Assembly (NCBI RefSeq): GCF_937425535.1
Contig: NZ_OW485601.1
Span: forward strand, 3,517,501-3,581,500
From: Rhodovastum atsumiense
GTDB lineage: Bacteria > Pseudomonadota > Alphaproteobacteria > Acetobacterales > Acetobacteraceae
Direction: 5' to 3'
Length of the DNA stretch: 64,000 bases
Position 1 is the first letter of the stretch, and the number at the start of each line of letters is the position of its first letter. Below, one piece after another: positions 1 to 9,600 of this stretch. The notes beneath the pieces were generated by a model, which worked only from the letters and a program-made list of their open reading frames with translations, was not told where the DNA came from and did not search any database. A program made the position numbers and the translations under genes.

Positions 1-143
1 GCAGCCAAATCGGTGCCGAGCAATGTTACGGCGGTAATAATGGCAACTGCGATCAGCGAGGCGATCAGGCCGTATTCGAGGGCGGTGACGCCGCGACGGT
101 CGATGCGGAAGTTGCGCAGCTTCGCGATAAGGGCGTTCGACAT
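1..143 (-). CDS. Flp/Fap-type type IVb pilin, 3' part cut by window edge
   Basis: Reading leftward from an ATG at 143, the translation begins MSNALIAKLRNFRIDRRGVT and continues with ALEYGLIASLIAVAIITAVT. This is the Flp pilin signature: a short basic leader, a Gly-Val-Thr-Ala-Leu-Glu-Tyr-Gly processing site where the prepilin peptidase cuts and the conserved Glu and Tyr follow, then one hydrophobic helix. AGGAG lies about 8 bases before the ATG. About 48 codons are visible and the end is outside the window. Flp pilins are the major subunits of Tad tight-adherence pili. A TadG-like protein is encoded 3.6 kb away, although no other tad gene is seen. Confidence 0.88.
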   Translation of the reverse strand, partial: MSNALIAKLRNFRIDRRGVTALEYGLIASLIAVAIITAVTLLGTDLA

Positions 144-806
144 TGGGTGTATCTCCTGCAAAGAGTGGATCGACATTGGATCTACCAAGAAACGACGCAG
201 TTATATTTTCAAAATGAAAATACAAAAGTGCCTTTTGCTGGTTGCGGGTAGCCCTGTCGATGTCGAAATTAATGATGTCTCGTTACGCTTCGGTCAAGAA
301 ACCCTTAACCGCAAAACGAACACATCTTCGAGAAAATCCCCTTACGATTGATATTGTGCGCGATCGCATGCGTTGCCCTTGTATTTTGATTTTATAACAA
401 GGGCGTGAGTGGCAAATGCTTTCCACCATTTCTGCGGCGCCATGCCGGTGAAATGAATTATTCAAAAATGTAACAAAATGTAATTTTCATGAAATTCTGC
501 ACAAACGCTTTTAATAATATTAAAGCTTTATTTAAGAATTCGGAATTAAATACAATAAATGCCCTCGTCCATTCCGTGATCCTGAGCTGAATTGATGGCC
601 GCACGATGCACCGGCCGCAACGGCGCGGAAGGCGGCGCCGACACGGGGCGCGACCGTGCCTCGCTTGTCGGTGGATCGGACAGGGCCAGGCCCGGCCTCG
701 CATGCCCCGTGCTCAAACCACGGGTTGCATCCTTGCAACTTGCCATCAGGACGTGTCCGCCGCTGCCGCCATCGACAGGCAGCCATGCGGCGGCGGTGGG
801 GGGGGA
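144..806. other. Non-coding stretch upstream of flp
   Basis: The first 420 bases are AT-rich compared with the genes and hold the ribosome site of the pilin, so the pilin promoter is probably here. The remaining part is GC-rich. The short open frames on both strands in it overlap each other, have no ribosome sites and resemble nothing I know. I see no convincing gene or RNA. Confidence 0.5.
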
Positions 807-1022
807 TCAGCCGGGCGACACGGCGACGGCGTGCGTGCAGTCGCTCAGCGGACAGCCGATCCGCCCGTACCAGAAATCGGCCTCGGCCACGGCTTCTTGC
901 TGGCTCGGTCGCCAGCCATGGAACTGCTTTCCCACTACGGGACAGTGCACGTGGTAGCGCCATCCGCCATAGGGGTCGGGTTCGACGAAGACGCTCGAGC
1001 AGGAGAAGCGGTTTTCGGACAT
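807..1022 (-). CDS. Small hypothetical protein, GWR/FW family (71 aa)
   Basis: I do not recognise a named family. The 71-residue protein contains the pattern GW-x-Y-x-V-x-C, then GWR-x-S, then EA-x3-E-x-x-FW. The same order and spacing occur in the small protein encoded at 13889-14116, so both are probably real members of one family. The many Trp, His and Cys residues suggest a compact domain that binds a ligand or another protein, but that is a guess. There is no signal peptide. The ATG at 1022 has no clear ribosome site. It is divergent from the hybrid kinase that starts at 1168. Confidence 0.6.
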   Translation of the reverse strand: MSENRFSCSSVFVEPDPYGGWRYHVHCPVVGKQFHGWRPSQQEAVAEADFWYGRIGCPLSDCTHAVAVSPG

Positions 1023-1167
1023 GACAACACCAGATTAACTACGTTGTTCTACGTAGTCCAGATGCCGGCTGCCGGAGGCGGAACGGCCGCTCATTGCGCC
1101 TGCAATGCCCGCTCTGTATGGAAGGCCGGTACGCCGGTGGCGGAATAATCGAACGGACGCGACTGCG

Positions 1168-3702
1168 ATGAACGGCCCCTGGGTGCGCCTGCTGCTGGTT
1201 GCCGCCGTCGCCGCGCTGCCGCTGATCTTGTTCCATGTCTTCACCGAAATCCAGATGCAGCAGGTCCGCCGGCAACTGACCCGGGACGAGGCGCTGCATC
1301 TGCTGCAACTGGCCAGCTTCGAGCAACAGCGCATCCTCGATGGCATGGAGCAGGTCCTCGCAGTGCTCGGCGGCACGGCGGCCGTGCAGGAAGCGGCTTC
1401 CGGCCCGTGCCAGCGCGCGCTGGCGAACCTGCTGCGCCAGGCCCCGCGCTACACCCATGTTGCCGTCATGGGCCTGGACGGGCGCGTGCGCTGCGCCGCC
1501 CCCGTGGACGAACCCGGCCGTGACCTGTCCGGGCGTTCCCATGTGCGCCATGCCCTGCAGACCGGCGGCTTCGTCGTTGGCGAAGGCATGACCGACCGGG
1601 TCTCCGGCGGGGCGGGCCTGCACGCGGCCATGGGGCTGCGGGATCGCAACGGCACCGTCACCGGTGTCATGGAACTGGCGCTCGATCCCGAATGGTTGCG
1701 TCAGCAACTGGAAAAACTGCCCTTGCCGCCGCGCGCGGCCACGCTGATCGCCGACCGCAATGGCACGATCCTGGCGCGCCACCCCCAGGGCGCCCGCCCC
1801 GGCGGCACCGCGCTTCCCGCCGGAGAGCGTTTCCTGCTCGAAGGCAAGGACGTCCGGCTGGCCACCACCCGCAATCCGGACGGCCGCCCGGTGCTGGCGG
1901 CCTATTCGCCGCCCGGGGCCGATCCGCAGGGAGTGCTGGTGGAGATCGCGCTGGAGCGGAGCGGGGTCCTTGCCGTGCTCGACGGAACCAACCGCCTCGG
2001 CATGGCGCTGATGCTGCTTGCCGGCGCCGGGGTCGCGCTCGGGGGGCTGGTGCTGGGCGGCGGGCGGTCGTCGCGTCCCGTGCTGCCCGGCTGGATCCGC
2101 CCGCGCTGGGGACGCGACGCGGCCGAGGATCCGGTGCAGCGCCGGCTGACCGAGCTCACCGCCAGCGAGGCCGGCTACCGCGCCTTCTTCGAGCACGCCG
2201 AGGACAGCCTGGTCGAGGTCGAGGTGATCCCCGACGGGCGTTTCCTCTGCCGCAACATCAACCCCCATGCCGAGAAGATCATGGGCTTCAGCGCCGCCGC
2301 CGTCCGTGGCAAGACGGCCCCGCAGATCCTCGGCCCCAAGGCGGGCGGGCGCATCGAGGCGGCGCTACGGCGCTGCGTCGCCGAGGGCCTGCTGCGCTAC
2401 GAGGAAACCTGGGCGACGGTGATCGGCACGCGCGTCACCGACACCTTCATGGTGCCGCTGTGCGACGGCGGCGACGGGCGGGTCACCCGCGTGCTGTGCA
2501 GCATGCGCGACATTACCGATCACCGCGACCTCGAACACCAGCTCGCCGAGGCGCAGAAGATGCAGGCGCTCGGCCGGCTCGCCGGTGGCATCGCGCATGA
2601 CTTCAACAATATCCTGCAGGCGGTGCAGACCAGCACCATGCTGATCGAGCGCCACACCACCGACACCACCATGGTGCGGGAATGCGCGGGCCTCATCGCC
2701 ACCTCGTCCGAGCGCGGCGTCGCCATCGTCCGCCGCCTGCTCACCTTCGCCCGGCGCGGCCAGCTTTCCAGCGAATGGATCGATCCCGCCACCCTGCTCG
2801 ACGGGCTGCGCGACATCCTGGCGCACACGCTCGCCGGGTCCCTGACCATCCACATCGCGGTGCCGGCGGGCCTGCCCGCGCTGTTGGCCGACCGCAACCA
2901 GTTGGAGACCGTGCTGATCAACCTGGCCGTGAATGCCCGGGATGCGATGCCGGACGGTGGCATGCTGACGCTCGGCGCGGCGATGGAGACGGTGACGGAA
3001 GGCGCCATCCGCCCCGTCAAGCTGGAAGCAGGGGCCTATGTGCGGCTCACCGTCAGCGACACCGGCAGCGGCATGGACAGCGCGACGCTGGCGCAGGCCT
3101 GCGAGCCCTTCTTCACCACCAAGCCGGTCGAGCGCGGCACCGGCCTTGGCCTGGCCATGGCCCGTGGCTTCGCCGAGCAATCGGGCGGCGCGCTGGCGAT
3201 CGAGAGCGCGCCGGGGCAGGGCACCACGGTGACGCTCTGGCTGCCGGCGGCGGAGCGGGAAGCCACGCCGGCGCGTGTGCCGCACGAGGGCCAGGCGGCG
3301 TCGCTGGATGGCGGCAGCGGGCGCGTGCTGCTGGTGGATGACGAGGTCGCGGTGGTGAAGGCGCTGACCTTCGGCCTGCGCTCGGCCGGTTTCGAGGTGC
3401 TGGCAACCGAGGGCGGTGCCGCGGCCCTGGCGCTGCTGGACGCGGGCGAGGCGGTTGACCTGTTGGTGTCCGACCTGTTCATGCCCGGCATGAGCGGTCT
3501 CACGCTGATCGAGGAAACCCGGGCCCGCCGGCCCGGCCTGCCGGCGATCCTGCTGACCGGCTATGTCGATAACGACGTCGAACTGGCCATGAATGGCGCC
3601 CTGAGCGGCAGCTTTTCGCTGCTGCGCAAGCCGGTCAAGATCCCGCAACTGGTCGGGCGGATCGAGGCGGTGCTGGCACGGCGCGGCAGCCCTCCGGCCT
3701 GA
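1168..3702 (+). CDS. Membrane-anchored hybrid sensor histidine kinase (Cache-like, PAS, HisKA, HATPase, REC)
   Basis: This is an inner-membrane kinase of about 844 residues. A first membrane helix lies at about 5-24 and a second after about residue 280. The roughly 250-residue extracytoplasmic segment between them looks like a Cache-type sensor. It is followed by a PAS domain, a HisKA dimerisation domain with the phospho-acceptor in GGIAHDFNNILQAV, and an HATPase domain (N box NLAVNARDAM, G1 DTGSGM, G2 GTGLGLAM). A receiver domain ends the protein (acidic DDE, phospho-Asp in LLVSDLFMP, Lys in LLRKPV). I chose the ATG at 1168, which precedes the first membrane helix; the frame is open back to 1105. 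No partner regulator is adjacent. It shares the AHDFNNILQAV kinase core with three other hybrids in this window. Confidence 0.93.
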   Translation: MNGPWVRLLLVAAVAALPLILFHVFTEIQMQQVRRQLTRDEALHLLQLASFEQQRILDGMEQVLAVLGGTAAVQEAASGPCQRALANLLRQAPRYTHVAVMGLDGRVRCAAPVDEPGRDLSGRSHVRHALQTGGFVVGEGMTDRVSGGAGLHAAMGLRDRNGTVTGVMELALDPEWLRQQLEKLPLPPRAATLIADRNGTILARHPQGARPGGTALPAGERFLLEGKDVRLATTRNPDGRPVLAAYSPPGADPQGVLVEIALERSGVLAVLDGTNRLGMALMLLAGAGVALGGLVLGGGRSSRPVLPGWIRPRWGRDAAEDPVQRRLTELTASEAGYRAFFEHAEDSLVEVEVIPDGRFLCRNINPHAEKIMGFSAAAVRGKTAPQILGPKAGGRIEAALRRCVAEGLLRYEETWATVIGTRVTDTFMVPLCDGGDGRVTRVLCSMRDITDHRDLEHQLAEAQKMQALGRLAGGIAHDFNNILQAVQTSTMLIERHTTDTTMVRECAGLIATSSERGVAIVRRLLTFARRGQLSSEWIDPATLLDGLRDILAHTLAGSLTIHIAVPAGLPALLADRNQLETVLINLAVNARDAMPDGGMLTLGAAMETVTEGAIRPVKLEAGAYVRLTVSDTGSGMDSATLAQACEPFFTTKPVERGTGLGLAMARGFAEQSGGALAIESAPGQGTTVTLWLPAAEREATPARVPHEGQAASLDGGSGRVLLVDDEVAVVKALTFGLRSAGFEVLATEGGAAALALLDAGEAVDLLVSDLFMPGMSGLTLIEETRARRPGLPAILLTGYVDNDVELAMNGALSGSFSLLRKPVKIPQLVGRIEAVLARRGSPPA

Positions 3703-3724
3703 AGGGCCGCCCGCCGCCGGGGCG

Positions 3725-5434
3725 CTATCGCGTCATGCGGGCCGGCGTCGCCTGGGCCTGGCGGAAGAAGGTCTGCAGGGCGGCGGTGATGCCGATGGAG
3801 TCGGAAGCGACGATGTAGTGGCTCTTCGACGAGGCGCAGCTTTGCAGGTTGCCGGAAACCACGCCGGTTTCGACGAACTTCATGTCGTTGTCGAGGTAGT
3901 AGGGGTTCATCAGCGCGTAGTAGGGCGTATAGAGCACGAAGATCGTGTAGCCCTTGTCCTTGAGTTTCTGGCAGGCGCTGACACTGATGCCGCCCATGGC
4001 GCGGCTGGCGGGATCGTGCAGCCCATCGGTGATCAGGAACAGCACGCGGTTCGGCGTTGCCGCGGAGGCGCCGTTGCACGGGGTTGTCGTCGTGCAGGAC
4101 GGCAGGGCCGTGGCGAGCGTGTTCAGGGTCGTGGTGAAGTCGGTGTCGCCGCCGTTCGGGCCGATATAGGGCTGGATGCCGGTCTCGGGCTGGCCCACCG
4201 CGGTGGGGGGCGCGCCGACGGCCTGCATCGCGGCGCTCCAGTCATAGCCGAAGGTGAAGGCCTTGTTGTCGGGATCCGCCGGGTAGACATGCGGTTTCAG
4301 CACGTCGTTGGCAAAGGCGGAGATGTTGACACGCAGGTTATGCACGGGCAGTTCGTTGTCGTGCATGGTCTGCAGCAGGCTCCTGACCGCCGACTTGACC
4401 AGGTCGAAGCGCAGCGTGACGTTGTTGGCACGCGCGATGCCGAGATGGTCCTGCGCCTTGCTTGAAGCGTTGCTGCCTTCGTCGAAATGGCAGGCAAAGG
4501 CGCAGGGGGCCCCCGCCCTGGGCCGTATCTGCTTGGTTTCCAACGTCCTGCACGTTCCATCGTTCCACTGCTTGGTGCAGGTCGTGACGGTTTCCAGGGG
4601 CAGGTTGGGGCAGGCGGGGCCGAGATTGCCGCCGGTCGCGAACAGGCTCGAGGGCGTGGTCAGAGGATTGGTGATCGGGCAGTTCAGCCCGCCGGCGTTC
4701 GACGGGTTGTAGGTGTTCGCCGAGGTGCGGCAGGCGTATTCGCTGTAGTCATGGGCATCGAGATACCTGACCTTGCCGGCATTCTTGGCGTTCTGCCAGT
4801 ACGTGGTGCCGTTCTGCGAGATGCTGGACACGCTGCCCGAATCGCTGCGGGTCGGGTACCAGGCATTGGCAAGGGAGCAGGCGGTGGCCTGCATCAGCGT
4901 CTTGATGTCGTCGGGAGAGGCGCCGATTTCCATGGAGCCGGTGTTGTCGAGCAGGATCATCACGTTCAGGTAGGCATCGGAAAGGTCGAGGCCGGAGCCG
5001 ACCGTATTGCCGATCGACCATTGCTTCGGGATGCCCAGGATGCCGCCGAGTGGCAGGGTGTAGTCGGCGCTGTAGGTGACCGTGGCGGTGAATTTGCCGT
5101 CGGTTTGCGAGACGCTGACCTGTGGCACGATGTTGCTGACATAGGGAATGCTGCCCGACTGTGCCAGGAACCGGTTCGTGCCGTCCTGCCTGGCGGTCGG
5201 GAAGTCGCTGACGAACGGGTTCTTCTCGTAGGTTTCCTTGGCGGACATCACCGTGGTCAGGACCGCGGCGTCGGCTGCCGTGTCGAGCCGTGCCCTGGCG
5301 TAGATGACGCCGGAAAAGCTGATGGCGAGGGCGACGAACAGCAGGATCGTGACGACGGCCAGGCCGAAGATGATGGCAACGGCTCCTTTCCTGTCCCGGC
5401 CAAGGCGTCCGATCGTTGCAAATCTGTCCATCAT
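3725..5434 (-). CDS. TadG-like pilus assembly protein with von Willebrand A domain
   Basis: The 569-residue protein starts with a basic segment and one hydrophobic helix (GAVAIIFGLAVVTILLFVAL) in the TadE/TadG prepilin-like arrangement. An Ala-rich stretch with LDTAADAAVL follows, which is typical of TadG. From about residue 155 there is a von Willebrand A fold whose metal site begins DNTGSM. Later segments include VLFLITDGLHDP and the extreme C-terminus RMTR. Several Cys-rich insertions occur between about 190 and 320. Such proteins are minor pseudopilin-like or anchoring parts of Tad pili, facing the periplasm. It converges on the kinase ending at 3702 and stands apart from other tad genes apart from the flp at the left edge. 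Confidence 0.85.
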   Translation of the reverse strand: MMDRFATIGRLGRDRKGAVAIIFGLAVVTILLFVALAISFSGVIYARARLDTAADAAVLTTVMSAKETYEKNPFVSDFPTARQDGTNRFLAQSGSIPYVSNIVPQVSVSQTDGKFTATVTYSADYTLPLGGILGIPKQWSIGNTVGSGLDLSDAYLNVMILLDNTGSMEIGASPDDIKTLMQATACSLANAWYPTRSDSGSVSSISQNGTTYWQNAKNAGKVRYLDAHDYSEYACRTSANTYNPSNAGGLNCPITNPLTTPSSLFATGGNLGPACPNLPLETVTTCTKQWNDGTCRTLETKQIRPRAGAPCAFACHFDEGSNASSKAQDHLGIARANNVTLRFDLVKSAVRSLLQTMHDNELPVHNLRVNISAFANDVLKPHVYPADPDNKAFTFGYDWSAAMQAVGAPPTAVGQPETGIQPYIGPNGGDTDFTTTLNTLATALPSCTTTTPCNGASAATPNRVLFLITDGLHDPASRAMGGISVSACQKLKDKGYTIFVLYTPYYALMNPYYLDNDMKFVETGVVSGNLQSCASSKSHYIVASDSIGITAALQTFFRQAQATPARMTR

Positions 5435-5688
5435 CCGTGTCTTTCACTCCGCCCGCGCTATCGGATCCGCCGGGCAGAGCTACGCACCGCGAATGCTGCA
5501 GCTTCAATTCAATTGCTGTTCAGTAACGGATGCGCTGGCAGTCGCCGAGATCATGCCGGCGGCCAGGATGCAGCAAAATGGCTGGGTTTCAGGAAGAGTT
5601 CGGACGATGCCCCCGCGCTGCCGGTCAGGCGGACACCTCACCGTGAGCGGCGTGATCGTCACGTTGTGCCGCGCAGCGGGAATGGGAT

Positions 5689-5732
5689 CCAAGGGCCTTG
5701 TGGCCCTTGGCAGGTCCAGGGCGGAGCCCTGG
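5689..5732. repeat. REP-like double hairpin, copy 1 (in the 5435-5757 gap)
   Basis: Two perfect hairpins stand side by side. CCAAGGGCC, a 4-base loop TTGT and GGCCCTTGG form the first (5689-5710). CCAGGGC, loop GGA and GCCCTGG form the second (5716-5732). The same architecture recurs at 10571-10656 and 40410-40582 with different but compensating stem bases. The unit lies just past the stop of the chemoreceptor at 5758 (minus strand), so it may also end transcription. The rest of the 5435-5757 gap holds the upstream region of the TadG-like gene and no gene. Confidence 0.75.
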
Positions 5733-5757
5733 CCTTGCTTCCTTACTTTCTGTGTCG

Positions 5758-7716
5758 TCAGGCGGCCTGGGGGGATGCCAGCATGCGCTGCAGCGCTGCG
5801 AGGGCAGTGGCGTCGGGTTCGAAGCGCAGCCGGACGGTGGTGCCGTCGGCGGCGAGGACGATGGCGGGCAGGGGGGCGCCGAGTGCATCCATCTGGAAGC
5901 TGGCGCGTGTGCCGGGGGTGATGCGGGCGGGATGCAGCAGGCGGGCGCCGCCGAGCGAAAGATCGGCGAGGCGGACCGTCTGTGCCGTTTCCCCGGGCAG
6001 GCTGAGGCGGGCCGGCATGTTGGTTGGCTGGCGCGGGGTGTGGCGGCGGTCGACTTCGGCGGTGGCGGTGCGCACCGCGCGGATGACGGAGTGGCGGAGG
6101 TCCTGCATCGCCGCTGCCAGCGCGCCGGCGTTCTCCTGCACGGCGCTGGCGCTGCGGTCGGTTTGGGTGGCTTCGGCGGAGACCTCGGCGGCGCGGCTGG
6201 ACATGGCGTTGGTGGCGCTGGCGGCGTTGGTGACGTTGCGGGCGATCTCGGTGGTGGCGGCGCCCTGTTGCTCGACGGCGGCGGCGATCGAGCCGGCGAT
6301 GCCCTCGACCTCGCGGATGGTCTGTTCGATGCTGCGCACGGCGGCCATGGCGGCGTCGCTGGCGGTGCGGACGGCGGTGATCTGGCCGGTGATCTCGCCG
6401 GTGGCGCGGGCGGTCTGCAGGGCCAGTTGCTTGACTTCGCTGGCCACCACGGCGAAGCCCCGCCCTGCCTCGCCGGCGCGGGCGGCTTCGATGGTGGCGT
6501 TCAGGGCCAGCAGGTTGGTCTTGCCGGCGATGTCGGTGATGAGGCCGGCGATGGCGCCGATGCGTTCGACGGTGCCGTTGAGGGTTTCCATGGTGCCGCG
6601 GGTGGTGTCGCCGGCCTTGACGGCGCGGGCCACCACGGAGGTGGACTGGGCTACCTGCTGGCTGATTTCGTGGATCGAGGCGGAGAGCTGTTCGGCGGCG
6701 GCGGCGACGGTCTGGGTGATGCTGAGGGTTTCGCTGGCGGAGGCGGCGGCGCTGTCGGCGGCGGCGCCGGTGCGGGCGGCGGAGGCCTGCATCTCGCCGG
6801 CGGTGTCGGTCATGACGGTGACGCGGCGGCCGATTTCAGTGAGCGCGGTGGAGGTTTCGGCCTCAATGGTGTCGGCCATGCGGGTGAGGGCGGCGGTTTT
6901 TTCGGCGGTGGCGGCCTGGCGTTGCTGGTCCTGCTCGGCGGCGAGGCGTTCGGCGCGTTGCAGGCCCTGCTGGAAGACCAGCAGGGCGGCGGCCATTTCG
7001 CCGACCTCGTCGCGGCGTTCGGTGCCGGGGACGGTGACGGCGAGGTCGTTGCCGGCCAGCCGGCGCATCGCCTGCTTCAGCCCGAGCAGGGATCGGGTGA
7101 TGTCGCGGCTGACCAGCCAGGCGGCGAGCAGGGCCAGCAGCAGGATGGTGCCGCCGACCGCCCCCATGCCGAGCAGTGCCGCCCGGAAATCGGCGTCCAG
7201 GTCATCGGTGTAGGCGCCGGCGGAGATGATCATGTCCCAGGCCGGGAACCTGGCGATCGCCACCACCTTGCGGATTGGGGTGGTCTGGCCTGGGCGGGGG
7301 AACATGTAGTCGGCCACGCCTTCCTCGGTGGAGCGCACTGCCTCGATGATCACCTTCGCCGAGGTTGGCTTGCCTTCCAGTGCCGGGTTGACGCCGTGCA
7401 TGACGACATTGCCGGTGCGGTCCTCGATGATCGAGATATAGCCTTCCCCGTCGTCGAAGCGGATGGCGCGGATGTCGCGGTGCAGCAGCTCGTAGGCCTG
7501 CGCGCGGGTGAGTTCCTGTGCCGCCACCCGGGCGTCGAGGGCGCGGGCGATGGCGACGGTGGCATGCACCGTCGCCCGCAGCTTGTCGACGCGGCCGTCA
7601 TACATACGTTGGTACAGCGTGGCGGCGCTCATGGCGGCGATGGCAATGGCCGCCGTGATCGCGAGGCCCACCAGCAGGGCCAGTTTCACCGGAAGCCTGA
7701 GGCGATGGAGCGCCAT
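5758..7716 (-). CDS. Methyl-accepting chemotaxis protein with C-terminal PilZ domain
   Basis: This 652-residue receptor has a membrane helix at about 10-32 and a periplasmic single-Cache domain at about 35-180 ([20 protein letters not shown] is typical). A second helix lies at about 183-203, a HAMP linker at about 205-265, and the coiled-coil signalling domain with the hairpin tip [20 protein letters not shown]. From residue 556 it continues into a PilZ domain with the two c-di-GMP binding motifs: R-x3-R in RRHTPR and D-x-S-x-x-G in DLSLGG. It should sense small organic ligands and pass the signal to CheA/CheW, with c-di-GMP modulating it. Azospirillum Tlp1 is a known receptor of this build. 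No che genes are nearby. Confidence 0.93.
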   Translation of the reverse strand: MALHRLRLPVKLALLVGLAITAAIAIAAMSAATLYQRMYDGRVDKLRATVHATVAIARALDARVAAQELTRAQAYELLHRDIRAIRFDDGEGYISIIEDRTGNVVMHGVNPALEGKPTSAKVIIEAVRSTEEGVADYMFPRPGQTTPIRKVVAIARFPAWDMIISAGAYTDDLDADFRAALLGMGAVGGTILLLALLAAWLVSRDITRSLLGLKQAMRRLAGNDLAVTVPGTERRDEVGEMAAALLVFQQGLQRAERLAAEQDQQRQAATAEKTAALTRMADTIEAETSTALTEIGRRVTVMTDTAGEMQASAARTGAAADSAAASASETLSITQTVAAAAEQLSASIHEISQQVAQSTSVVARAVKAGDTTRGTMETLNGTVERIGAIAGLITDIAGKTNLLALNATIEAARAGEAGRGFAVVASEVKQLALQTARATGEITGQITAVRTASDAAMAAVRSIEQTIREVEGIAGSIAAAVEQQGAATTEIARNVTNAASATNAMSSRAAEVSAEATQTDRSASAVQENAGALAAAMQDLRHSVIRAVRTATAEVDRRHTPRQPTNMPARLSLPGETAQTVRLADLSLGGARLLHPARITPGTRASFQMDALGAPLPAIVLAADGTTVRLRFEPDATALAALQRMLASPQAA

Positions 7717-8086
7717 GGTCCTGTGTCTTCGATCGAATGGATTTAATTATTATTTGGCATAATTACATAAAACTGTAAACGGAAATTTACTTTCGACTTC
7801 AAATAAAGTGAAAATTCGAAATTAAATATTGTCACGATACAGGTATGGTTTATCCAGTGTGATCGTGGATTGTATGATATCAAAATCGCAACTATTTTTG
7901 CGATTTGGAACAATATCGTGACAGTATTATGCAAGTGGTGATGCGGGGTGGTCGCATAAACCGGCTTATTCAAGCTGTCGTCATGCCGGGTTGCTCTCAA
8001 TCTGTTGATGTTGAACCGACAAATTTGCCGAGTATTATTCATTGTCCTTAAGGAATTTTTCACAAATGGAATTTCGATAACGTGCC
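7717..8086. other. AT-rich divergent intergenic region
   Basis: This 370-base gap separates the chemoreceptor (minus) from the membrane protein gene (plus). It is strongly AT-rich and most likely carries both promoters. I could not fix a -35/-10 pair with confidence and see no gene. Confidence 0.5.
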
Positions 8087-9520
8087 ATGGCCAATGGGCG
8101 TCATCCGGAATCCGCGGCGTTGGCAGGGCTGGATCACAAGCGGGGATCGCTGACTGTATTTCTTTCAATATTTCTTTTATGGCCGGCGCTTTGGAACGGC
8201 TACCCGTTGGTGTTTTCCGATACCGGAACCTATATTTCCCAGATGCTCGAGTATCATCTCGGCTGGGATCGGCCTGTCTTCTACAGCATGTTCCTGCTTG
8301 CGTCGCACTGGACGCTGACAACGTGGATTTCGATTTTCGTCCAGGGCGTCCTTGTCGTCTCGACGCTGGATCTGGCGCGGCGGACCATCGGCGGTGCCCA
8401 CGACGGCCGTGGCTTCCTGGCCATCCTGCTGGTGCTGGCCATCGCCACCGGCCTGCCCTGGTGTGCCGCCCAGATCATGCCGGACGTCTTCACCGGCCTG
8501 CTGCCGCTGCTGCTGGCCATGCTGGTGCTGGTGCCGGAGCGCCTGGGCCCGGCGGGGCGATGGTGGGTGACGCTGTTCGGGGCCTTCGTCGTTGCCGTGC
8601 ACCAGTCGAACCTGCCCCTCTGCCTCGCCCTGTTGGGCGTGCTGCTGCCGCTGCGGCGGCGCCTCGGCGCGACGGGGCCGCTCGGGCCGGGCGAGCGCCT
8701 GCGCATCGGCTTGGTGCCCGCGCTCGCGGTGGCGGCGCTGCTGGCGATGAACCTCGCGGGGCATGGCAGGCTGTCGCTCTCCCCCTACGGCAATGTCTTC
8801 CTGCTGGCGCGGGTGATCTATGACGGGCCGGGCCTGCGCACCCTGCAGCGCGACTGCCCCGATGCCGGCTGGCGGCTCTGTGCGACGCTCGACCGGCCGA
8901 TGCCGCTGCTGTCCGACGATTTCCTCTGGGCCGCCGACAGCCCGCTCGCGCGCGCCGGCGGGGCGGTCGCGGTTTCGGCGGAGGCCGACGCGATCATCCT
9001 GCGCAGCCTGCGCGCCGAGCCGGGGGCGGTCATCGCCGCTGCCGCCGGCAACACCGTGCGGCAACTGGCCAGCTTCCGCACCGGCGACGGGCTCGAACCA
9101 TGGCCCGCGACGGTCACGCCGGTGGTGCTGCGCAACTTCCCCCGCTTCGAGCGCACGGCCTACCTGAATTCCCAGCAGACGCAGGGGCGGCTCGTGGTGC
9201 CCGAGGCGCTGGGGGTGTTGCACCAGGCCGCCGCCCTGCTCGGGATCGCCGCCACGCTGCTGGGCGGGATCCTCGCGGCGCGGCGCGGCCATCCGGCGGC
9301 CGGGCTGTGCCTGGCCGTGCTGGTCGGCGTGCTGGTCAACGCCGCCGTCACCGGGGCGCTCTCCGCCCCGCATGACCGGTACGAAAGCCGCATGGCATGG
9401 CTCACTTTGTTCGCCCCCATGCTCGGCCTGGCCCTGCTGTGGCGCCGCTCCGGCACCGGCCTTGCCCCTTTGTTCCTGCAGGCCGCATCCGAGGCGCCAA
9501 CCCGGGTGGGCCCGTCCTGA
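8087..9520 (+). CDS. Polytopic membrane protein of unknown function
   Basis: The 477-residue product has about ten hydrophobic segments, beginning with SLTVFLSIFLLWPALWNGYP. Short loops contain FSDTGTYISQ and WDRPVFYSMFL near the N-terminus and SAPHDRYESRMAWL near the C-terminus. The layout, with early acidic loop residues after the first helix, recalls lipid-linked-sugar (GT-C type) transferases, but I see no diagnostic motif and do not assign a reaction. The stop is 80 bases before a family 2 glycosyltransferase on the same strand, so the two may act together on a cell-envelope glycan. The ATG at 8087 has no obvious ribosome site; the start is uncertain. Confidence 0.75.
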   Translation: MANGRHPESAALAGLDHKRGSLTVFLSIFLLWPALWNGYPLVFSDTGTYISQMLEYHLGWDRPVFYSMFLLASHWTLTTWISIFVQGVLVVSTLDLARRTIGGAHDGRGFLAILLVLAIATGLPWCAAQIMPDVFTGLLPLLLAMLVLVPERLGPAGRWWVTLFGAFVVAVHQSNLPLCLALLGVLLPLRRRLGATGPLGPGERLRIGLVPALAVAALLAMNLAGHGRLSLSPYGNVFLLARVIYDGPGLRTLQRDCPDAGWRLCATLDRPMPLLSDDFLWAADSPLARAGGAVAVSAEADAIILRSLRAEPGAVIAAAAGNTVRQLASFRTGDGLEPWPATVTPVVLRNFPRFERTAYLNSQQTQGRLVVPEALGVLHQAAALLGIAATLLGGILAARRGHPAAGLCLAVLVGVLVNAAVTGALSAPHDRYESRMAWLTLFAPMLGLALLWRRSGTGLAPLFLQAASEAPTRVGPS

Positions 9521-9600
9521 TGCCACGGCCCGAACCGCCAGCGGATTGAAGTCACGACGCTCAGCGTGCCGTCCGCATCCGGAACCAGGGGAGGAAGGAG

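Noticed and set aside
458-963. Several overlapping frames on both strands upstream of the first hybrid kinase
   Set aside because: They overlap one another, lack ribosome sites and are Arg/Pro-rich low-complexity translations typical of GC-rich non-coding or antisense sequence.
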